Shown: piece after piece, positions 22,931-28,910 of the stretch
Position numbering within the stretch: position 1 is the stretch's first letter
How the letters are laid out: every line of letters begins with the position of its first letter
Origin: Trachelipus rathkii
Taxonomy: Eukaryota > Arthropoda > Malacostraca > Isopoda > Trachelipodidae
NCBI GenBank assembly: GCA_015478945.1
Contig: JABUQX010100426.1
Location: 17,501-46,410 of the forward strand
Length of the DNA: 28,910 nt
Direction of reading: 5' to 3'
Position numbers and translations under genes: made by a program
The notes under the pieces: generated by a model
Told to the model about the DNA's origin: nothing
The model's database searches: none
The model's input: only the letters and a program-made list of their open reading frames with translations

Positions 22931-23280
22931 TCTACTCCTAAGCGTTTTCCATTTCTATTTAATATTAAAGTTTTTGGTCAACTTTTTTGCTTTATTAAGT
23001 TTATACTCTCCTTAAAATTTGCTGTAACACTCATATCAAAGCTTTTCTTCATATTTCGTACAAAAAAAAAATCTATCATCCAAAAACCTTTTATTTCCAA
23101 TAATGTATTTATTTTTAACTATTTTATTTTAAAATAATTAAACATTTTTATAATAAAAGTTTAGAATTAAATTTAAAAAAAAATAAGATACATTTGTATA
23201 AATAAAAAGCTTAAACAAATGTTAACGTAAAATAAACATAAAATAATAAGTGAATCTGTGAAGAACATAAAGCAAATAGA
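22931..23280. other. Centre of the nested inverted repeat
   Basis: AT-rich spacer between the inner arms with T-rich text on the left and A-rich text on the right, including poly-A runs near 23,062 and 23,175. The arms may still be weakly complementary here, so the true loop may be shorter. No open frame or transposase remnant is seen. Confidence 0.55.
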
Positions 23281-23541
23281 TCTTAGACACTAGAAGGAAA
23301 CTTGTAAACAAAATAAACTTAATGGACAATAGAAATCATAAAGAGTAAGAATTTAACTAATGGAAATAAATAACTTTCGTTTGAATATTAATGTGAAAAT
23401 GTAATGTTGGCATACGGACATGAGAAAACGAAACCACAGATAGTTGACGTTATAGAAAAATAACAATGTGGGACGTAAGTTAGCGTAAGGGTTTGAATTT
23501 AAATAAAAAGTAAGAATTAAAAATTTAGTAAAAAAACAATA

Positions 23542-23735
23542 ATTGTTAGGTTAGGTTACGATAAATATTTTGACAGGTTCTGATAAATATTATTATGATA
23601 ATGTAAAATCAACGCTGTTTTGTTAGACATATGTAAAAACATATTGTTAGGTTAGGTTACGATAAATATTTTGACAGGTTCTGATAAATATTATTATGAT
23701 AATGTAAAATCAACGCTGTTTTGTTTGACATATGT
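23542..23735 (+). repeat. Near-identical 101-bp tandem duplication
   Basis: The text starting ATTGTTAGGTTAGGTTACG at 23,542 recurs at 23,643. Over about 93 aligned bases I find one mismatch (TTAGACAT against TTTGACAT). This is far younger than the other repeats in the arm. Confidence 0.93.
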
Positions 23736-24425
23736 TGGAAAAAGAGGCGTTAGGTTAAGTTTTGTAGGTAGTGTTAGCTATTTTACCGTTGATAAGCTGG
23801 GAACTTTGTTAATGTTAACAGTTTATTCGTTCGTAAGGAATGTTAGATACATTACGTTCATAGTTCAGGTGCTGCTATGTTAGCTTACAGATGTTAAAAC
23901 CTAACATTAGCATTTATTCGTTGGTTTTGTTACATGTTACTAACCCTATGTAAAAAATAACACTAATTTGTTAGATATATGTTGGAAAAATGGAAATAGG
24001 TTAAGTTTTGTAGCTAATGTTAGCTGCTTCTCCGTTGATAAGTAGGGAAATTTGTTAATGTCAGCAGTTTATTCATATGTAAGGTATGTTAAGTACATTA
24101 TGTTCTTAGTTTAGGTGATATTATGTTAGCTTACAAATGTTAAAACTTTATTATGTCAGCATTTATTCATTAGTCAATATGAGAGTTAGGTTAGGTTATG
24201 GCAAATTTTTAACACGTATTGTTGCATGATATTATGTCAGTGTAAAATTAACACTGACTTGTTAGAGATATGTTGAAAAAGTGTGATTAGGTTAAGTTTT
24301 GTAAGGTAGTGCTAGCTACTTACCGTAGATAAGTAGGGATCTTTGTTAATGTTGACATTTTTATTCATACGTAATGTATGTTAGGTACATTATGTTCTTT
24401 GGTACGTTATGGACTTTAATCACTT
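23643..24425 (+). repeat. About three diverged tandem monomers (about 246-291 bp), right copy
   Basis: TAGGTTAAGTTTTGTA recurs at 23,751, 23,997 and 24,288. Each is followed by a GTTAGCT segment, then CCGT(T/A)GATAAG(C/T)(T/A)GGGA and TTTGTTAATGT. A TTTATTC(G/A)T and GTAAGG(A/T)ATGTTAG-type segment follows. Two monomers start with TTAGGTTAGGTTA. Confidence 0.82.
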
Positions 24426-25200
24426 AGTCGGTTAATCAATGGATCACGGGAGATATGATGGGGTTAGGGTATGCAGTTGTTTAGAGTTTGATCTATTGAT
24501 CAATTGATATTTTTTAATAAAAAAGAATACAAATTTAGTAAAAACATAAATTGTTTTTAATAAATTATATATATGTTCATACGAAGAACTTGTTTTTATG
24601 TTATTTTATGCATAATACATGATCAAATATTACGTAAACCAGTAAGTCTATAGATCATTGCAGAGAATGGCATATGGTATGTGATAGGATTAAAAAGTAC
24701 GTATTATTAATAAAATTTACTTCTTTTTTTTAGTAAAAACATAAATGGTAAAAATTCTTTTTTAATAAAATAAATAAAATTTCTAAAATAAATTACTTTA
24801 TAACTGACTTTTATAAATGAAATTTCAACTGAAAAGTCTCTTTAAATCAAAGTTGGGGTTAAAAAATGGGGTACTTAATTTATAAAATGTTAAAGTCTTA
24901 GCATGAAAGAAAAATGAATAAAAAATATAAATGTTTTAGCAGTCAAAAATGAAATATATTAACAATATAAATGTTAACGCCTAACGTCATTTAGAAAACG
25001 TAACACAGATGCATAACGTTATTAGATATTTCAGTAATCTCCTCATTAAATATTTAAAAGGGAAATACAAAAGGAAATACATGAAATATGTTTCTCTATA
25101 TTAATTATGTGAGTGTCACAAAAAGTGTGTCTGTGAAAAATTGTTAATCACTTGAATCAGTCCAAACAAAAAAACAAGTCTTCTATAAACATAGAATGAA

Positions 25201-25340
25201 TAATATGTATAAAAATATAATATATAAATAATATATTTATATATTGGAATATAATTAGAATATAATAGTATCATATATTATATATATATATATATAATAT
25301 ATATATTATATATATATATAATATATATATATATATATAC
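25201..25340. repeat. (TA)n microsatellite, imperfect
   Basis: TA repeats with TAA/GAATATAA text at the left side. Mirror counterpart of the array at 19,936-20,306. Confidence 0.93.
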
Positions 25341-25829
25341 AAAGACCGATCTCTATAATATTATGGCCCTATTAGGAAATCACCTTGCAATAGCAAATAA
25401 TAAGGTAGTTTTTTAATAGCGAAACTTCTGCTTCTGTTAATTTCTTTAATGGATTATTTCTAATATCCTTATTTAACAAGTAGACACAAATTAAAATCAA
25501 TTCCAATTGCATTAAAGACTAAATGTTGTAATCTTAAAGATTAAAGTTTAATATTTCAAAATCCGAATTCCAAAATTTCATTTATAATTTTTGGGCCGGA
25601 CGACAGTGCCAACATGCCTGGGTTTGGCCTCGCTAAATTATAATGCCAGAGTCTCTGGCTTATTCAAGCTTTGAGCCCTTCCCTATAATATTTGAGGCCT
25701 TCTAGGACCAATCGCAATGGATTTTATGCACAGTTTAAGTATTCTGACTCATCTCCTAATAGCTCTGAGTTAACATCAAGAACTTTTATACATTAAAGAG
25801 AGCCAATGCGTCGTTTCGACGCTGCGTAA
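25341..25829. other. Insert between two (TA)n tracts, unidentified
   Basis: This 490-bp block takes the position that the RTE-like LINE holds in the other half, but shows no similarity to it. The segment around 25,593-25,710 (GGGCCGGACG ... GAGCCCTTCC ... TTTGAGGCCTTCTAGG) recalls hAT-type transposon end sequences. That match is weak, and I could not define terminal inverted repeats. Confidence 0.35.
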
Positions 25830-25970
25830 CATAATATATAATATATAATATATAATAATATAATATATATATTATATATATATATAATATAAGTATATAT
25901 TATAGTAAATATATAGTATATATATATTATATATAATATAAATAAATATATATATTATATATATTATTCA
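25830..25970. repeat. (TA)n microsatellite, imperfect
   Basis: TA repeats adjoining the inner end of the right outer arm. Mirror counterpart of 16,592-16,660. Confidence 0.95.
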
Positions 25971-26489
25971 CCTACCATCAAGTCCAATGATGCCATCCTT
26001 TATGCAACTGACAGCTCCAGTAACAAACAAAAATACCCCAAGACTTGTAATATCAAGATGCCATATTCGTATCCGTAGCTTGTGAATGAAGGTATTGCGT
26101 TATTCGTCCCATTGCACTGCAGTGACGTCATTCAATGTAACGCATAGTGATAAGGGACCTGTGGTTCGAAAGATTAGATGTAATATAACTTCTAGTGATT
26201 GAGGATATTTTCATGAAAAATAAAAACTTTAAACAAAATTACTAAATTGTTTCGTCATGCAAAAGAAATATAATAGTTTATGTATAGCATGCAGACGAAT
26301 ACGAGTTACTTATAGAAATGAAAGATAACACATGTTAGAATCAGAACGGCCATGTGCACATTGAGAAGTCCATTCGTGTAAGCAGTATCAAGTGACGATA
26401 GCTTAGATGTATCTAGAGAAGATAAGATAATTTAGTTTCGTCAGGTAAGACAGTGTGTGTGTGTATTTTTCTGTGTGTATGTGTTTGTG

Positions 26490-26527
<38 letters not shown>

Positions 26528-28035
26528 TGTGTGTAGAGAGTGAGAGACAGATGCCGTAATTAATAGTTTGATAGGCAAAGATAGTATGTTGATCCAGATT
26601 ACGTTAGGCAATGTTAGGTTGGTATGTTTAGTTCGGTTAGGTAAAGATAGATTAAGTTAGCCAATGTATTAAGAATGATATGCAGAACGACAAATAGTTA
26701 GAGATTAACCGTATGCTTGTGATAAGTTTCATATCTTGTGCAACATTTGGTTGCTATAGTAACCATCTAAGTAATTATCAACTAATAGTGACCGTATAAT
26801 TAATAAGCTCTTTATCCCAAGTTTCATCTCTTGTGCCACATAGGGCTGTTGCTAGAGTGATCGCTTATGTATTTAATAGCTGTATTCATTTTTACGGGCA
26901 AAACCCACTTTATGAGTGAAACAATGTTTAGAGATTCGGTCCACATCTCACATGGAACTTTATGATTTCTGATTCCTCCGGAATCATCATTCTTCGTCAT
27001 CGTTCTTCTCTTATGCACTCTTTTTATCTCTCCTCAACCACGCACTCTGTACTTTTCGTATGGGACCCACACTCCATGGGAGGGCTCACAGACACCCTTG
27101 AGGGTTCTGAAGCACTCAAATTCGGACTTTACGTCATTGAAGACATATACATTGATACCACTTTTGTTTTGTCAAACATATGTTTGCTAACTCAGCACCG
27201 CATCGTCCCCAGCACCGGCTCCACCACAGGTTAGGACAATGGCTCATTTGCTCCGTTTTTTTGAAACTTCTTCTTATTCCTTCTTCTTCATCCTTCCTCA
27301 TCTGCTTTGCATTTCATGCGGTTCCTTTTTCAGTTCAGACCCCTCATGGGTGTCCTCAGACACCTTTGAGGATTCTGAAACCCTCAAAATCAAGTTCTAC
27401 GCACGCAAATATATAAAAAAAAATTCCTTACTAGAGCCATTAAATGCATATTTCAAGATTTCTATTCCGGCTCTGGCGCATTATCTTGGGCATATGAGGA
27501 AAGCTCCATTTCCATTACCTTCTCAGACTTCTTCTTGATCCTTCTTCTTCCTTTCTCCGTTTTACTCATCCGTGCACCCTGTGCTTTTCTTCGTGATCCA
27601 ACTCAGGCTCCGGAACATTTAATCAGGCACTTAACTCAGACTCCGGCTTCTATTTCATCCTTTTTCTTCTAATCACTGTGATTTTCGTTTATCTACAATC
27701 ATTTCTTACTTTGGGGGACTCAGCACCCCTCCCACAAGGGGCGTAGTGGCTTGAAACCACGGCTTAGGCTAGAAGACAATACCAGCCGTTGGAATGCCAA
27801 GTTTGAGGGATACATCAACTAGAACTCGAGAAAAATATTCGAACCCTGCCCCGTGACTAATGAGAAATACGTAACCTCATCTATGACAAGAACACAGCAT
27901 CACCTATGAGCATATCAAATTTCAGGGGATACGACTTATAGAACTCCAGATAAAAAGCGAACCCTACCCCCGTGACTTATGAGGGATACGTAACCTCGTT
28001 TACGACGAGGTAACGTCATTAAAAGAGGGTAGTCC
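25971..28035 (-). repeat. Outer arm (right) of the nested inverted repeat
   Basis: Inverted partner of 14,685-16,592 with all landmarks in mirror order. It is slightly longer because it holds an additional diverged ~300-bp module (about 27,400-27,700) relative to the left arm. It contains the (GT)n tract and a TGACGTCA octamer at 26,123-26,130. Two 120-bp units lie at its outer end, one with the stem CCTCGT/ACGAGG at 27,994-28,010. Open frames at 26,962-27,234 and 27,239-27,538 (+) resemble the frame at 15,212-15,610 (-) but are interrupted. Confidence 0.88.
26452..26537. repeat. (GT)n microsatellite in the right outer arm
   Basis: GT repeats with small interruptions, followed by a GAGAGTGAGAGACAG segment. 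They match, in inverted orientation, the (CT)(CA) tract at 16,056-16,113. Confidence 0.95.
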
Positions 28036-28488
28036 AAGTTTCAAGGGCATACGAGCACTCTAACCTCACAATATCGAGGGGAAGGAAAAAGGGGCAGGCC
28101 TTAGCTCGTCTTTATCCCCGTAGGAGCTAGCCCATTAAAACTTTACAAAGATCTGTTTCTTACTACAGCGATTATATCGAGTAAAAGTTAAATAAAACTA
28201 TCGAATTTCTTCGATTATGTTTTTTCAACGTATAAGCCAACCAAAGGACGATTATATGTTGATTTGGGGGTCAAAGACCTTGGCTAATCGATTGAAATCG
28301 ATAGAAATGGTCTACCTATCATTGCAAACCTTCTAGGAACCAAAATCCCCTATTTGGTGATTAAACCCGCTAAGTTCAGGTTAAAAACTCAGAAAACGGT
28401 CCAGACATTAAAATCAGTCTCACCGACCTTTACACATTTCCGGCATCCGGTTGCAACTCCCGGTTTTCGGGGCGATCTCTCCCTCCTT

Positions 28489-28491
<3 letters not shown>
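28036..28491. other. Sequence right of the inverted repeat, unidentified
   Basis: More GC-rich than the surrounding DNA. It includes GAGCTAAGG/CCTTAGCTC-type text near 28,100 and AATCGATTGAAATCGAT near 28,287-28,303. It shows no similarity to the sequence left of 14,685, so it fixes the right limit of the inverted repeat. No open frame or known repeat is recognised. Confidence 0.5.
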
Positions 28492-28532
<41 letters not shown>

Positions 28533-28604
28533 TATATAATATATATATATATATATATTATGATATATATAATAATATATATATATATTATATATATATA
28601 TATA
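28492..28604. repeat. (TA)n microsatellite
   Basis: TA repeats with a few TAA/TGA interruptions. Confidence 0.96.
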
Positions 28605-28675
28605 CAAGCCGGATTTACCTATAAGCTAAAAAAGCTATAGCTTAGGGCCCCGAGGGTATAGGGGGCCCAAAAATG
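28605..28675 (+). mobile_element. hAT-like transposon terminal fragment
   Basis: The block starts directly after (TA)n with CAAGCCGGATTTACC. It continues with AGCTATAGCTTAGGGCCCC and ends around GGGGGCCCAAAA. CA(G)GGCCGGATTTAC followed by a TAGGGCCCC segment is a form often seen at ends of hAT-superfamily elements. Only this end is present, with no transposase and no opposite terminus in the window. Assignment is from remembered motif shape. Confidence 0.35.
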
Positions 28676-28731
28676 TAAATACGAAGAAAAATAAAGAAAG
28701 GAATAATAAAATAAAGTTAATAAACCTACTG

Positions 28732-28902
28732 ATATATATATATTTATATTGTTACATATATATAATATAATATATATTAATATATTAATATAATATATAA
28801 TATATAAGTAATATATAATTATATATAATATATATAATATATATATATAATATATAAACTATATAATAAATATAATATATATAATAATATATATATTATA
28901 TC
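28732..28902. repeat. (TA)n microsatellite, imperfect
   Basis: TA repeats with TTATATTG, TAAG and AAACT interruptions, continuing nearly to the window end. Confidence 0.94.
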
Positions 28903-28910
28903 GAATTTAG

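Larger units (their letters stand above)
23281..25135 (-). repeat. Inner arm (right) of the nested inverted repeat
   Basis: Mirror partner of 20,489-22,930, recognised by shared landmarks such as ATGTTGGCATACGG (23,403), GATCATTG (24,652) and ACACAGATGCAT (25,003). It is about 600 bases shorter than the left arm, explained mostly by the (CA)n-side and AT-rich length differences and by monomer length. It contains TTAGGTTAGGTTA motifs and a very recent 101-bp duplication. Confidence 0.8.

Noticed and set aside
23542..24200. Interstitial telomere array
   Set aside because: Only two to three TTAGG units occur per site; the motif is part of a longer monomer, not a telomere array.
14685..28035. 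Integrated large DNA virus with terminal inverted repeats
   Set aside because: No viral-type gene is recognisable between the arms; the only coding remnants are from a LINE.
14685..28035. Palindromic sequencing artefact (read folding back on itself)
   Set aside because: The arms differ by about 10 percent in the outer part and more in the inner part, and carry different insertions; a fold-back artefact would give near-identical arms.

Overview
This is eukaryotic, intergenic or intronic DNA from an invertebrate animal. It is very AT-rich and packed with long microsatellites: (AAT/ATT)n, (TA)n, (CA/GT)n, (CT)n and (ACTT)n. Between the microsatellites lie decayed retroelements. Perfect (TA)n and (ATT)n tracts over 100 bases, arthropod-type LINE fragments and short TTAGG-type motifs best fit a decapod crustacean, for example a penaeid shrimp. 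That is inference; another arthropod or a mollusc cannot be excluded. I see no complete protein-coding gene, no rRNA, no intact tRNA and no CRISPR array. There is no prokaryotic or plasmid signal.

Left part (1-6.3 kb): (AAT)n tracts, then an oppositely oriented (ATT)n tract. Directly after it is a candidate first coding exon with a signal peptide (1,495-1,606), the best host-gene candidate here. A long featureless AT-rich stretch follows, then an odd homopolymer-rich block (3.9-4.3 kb) that may be a sequencing or assembly problem. Next come (TA)n tracts, two tRNA-like SINE heads and a Penelope-like retroelement fragment.

Middle (6.3-14.3 kb): a badly decayed Jockey-type LINE lies on the + strand (about 6.9-9.7 kb), with a (CT)n tract grown inside its reverse transcriptase. 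Long (TA)n and (ATT)n arrays follow, then a CR1-like LINE fragment on the - strand (13.1-14.07 kb) that is cut off by a (CA)n(TA)n array.

Right part (14.7-28.0 kb): a large, imperfect, nested inverted repeat, not obvious from ORFs. Outer arms of about 1.9-2.1 kb (14,685-16,592 and 25,971-28,035) enclose inner arms (about 20,489-22,930 and 23,281-25,135) around a short centre. All arms are collinear in mirror order, each with (TA)n blocks between outer and inner arm. The left side is longer because a 3.2 kb RTE-like LINE (16,665-19,926) sits between two (TA)n tracts. The arms are built from tandem modules: a 122-bp unit with a hairpin, modules of about 300 bp, and monomers of about 250-315 bp with TTAGG-type motifs. 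The architecture resembles Foldback/Galileo-type elements, but no transposase is visible. The last kilobase holds unknown sequence, more (TA)n and a short hAT-like transposon end.

No genes here work together as a pathway. Nearly all recognisable coding material is dead retroelement sequence.
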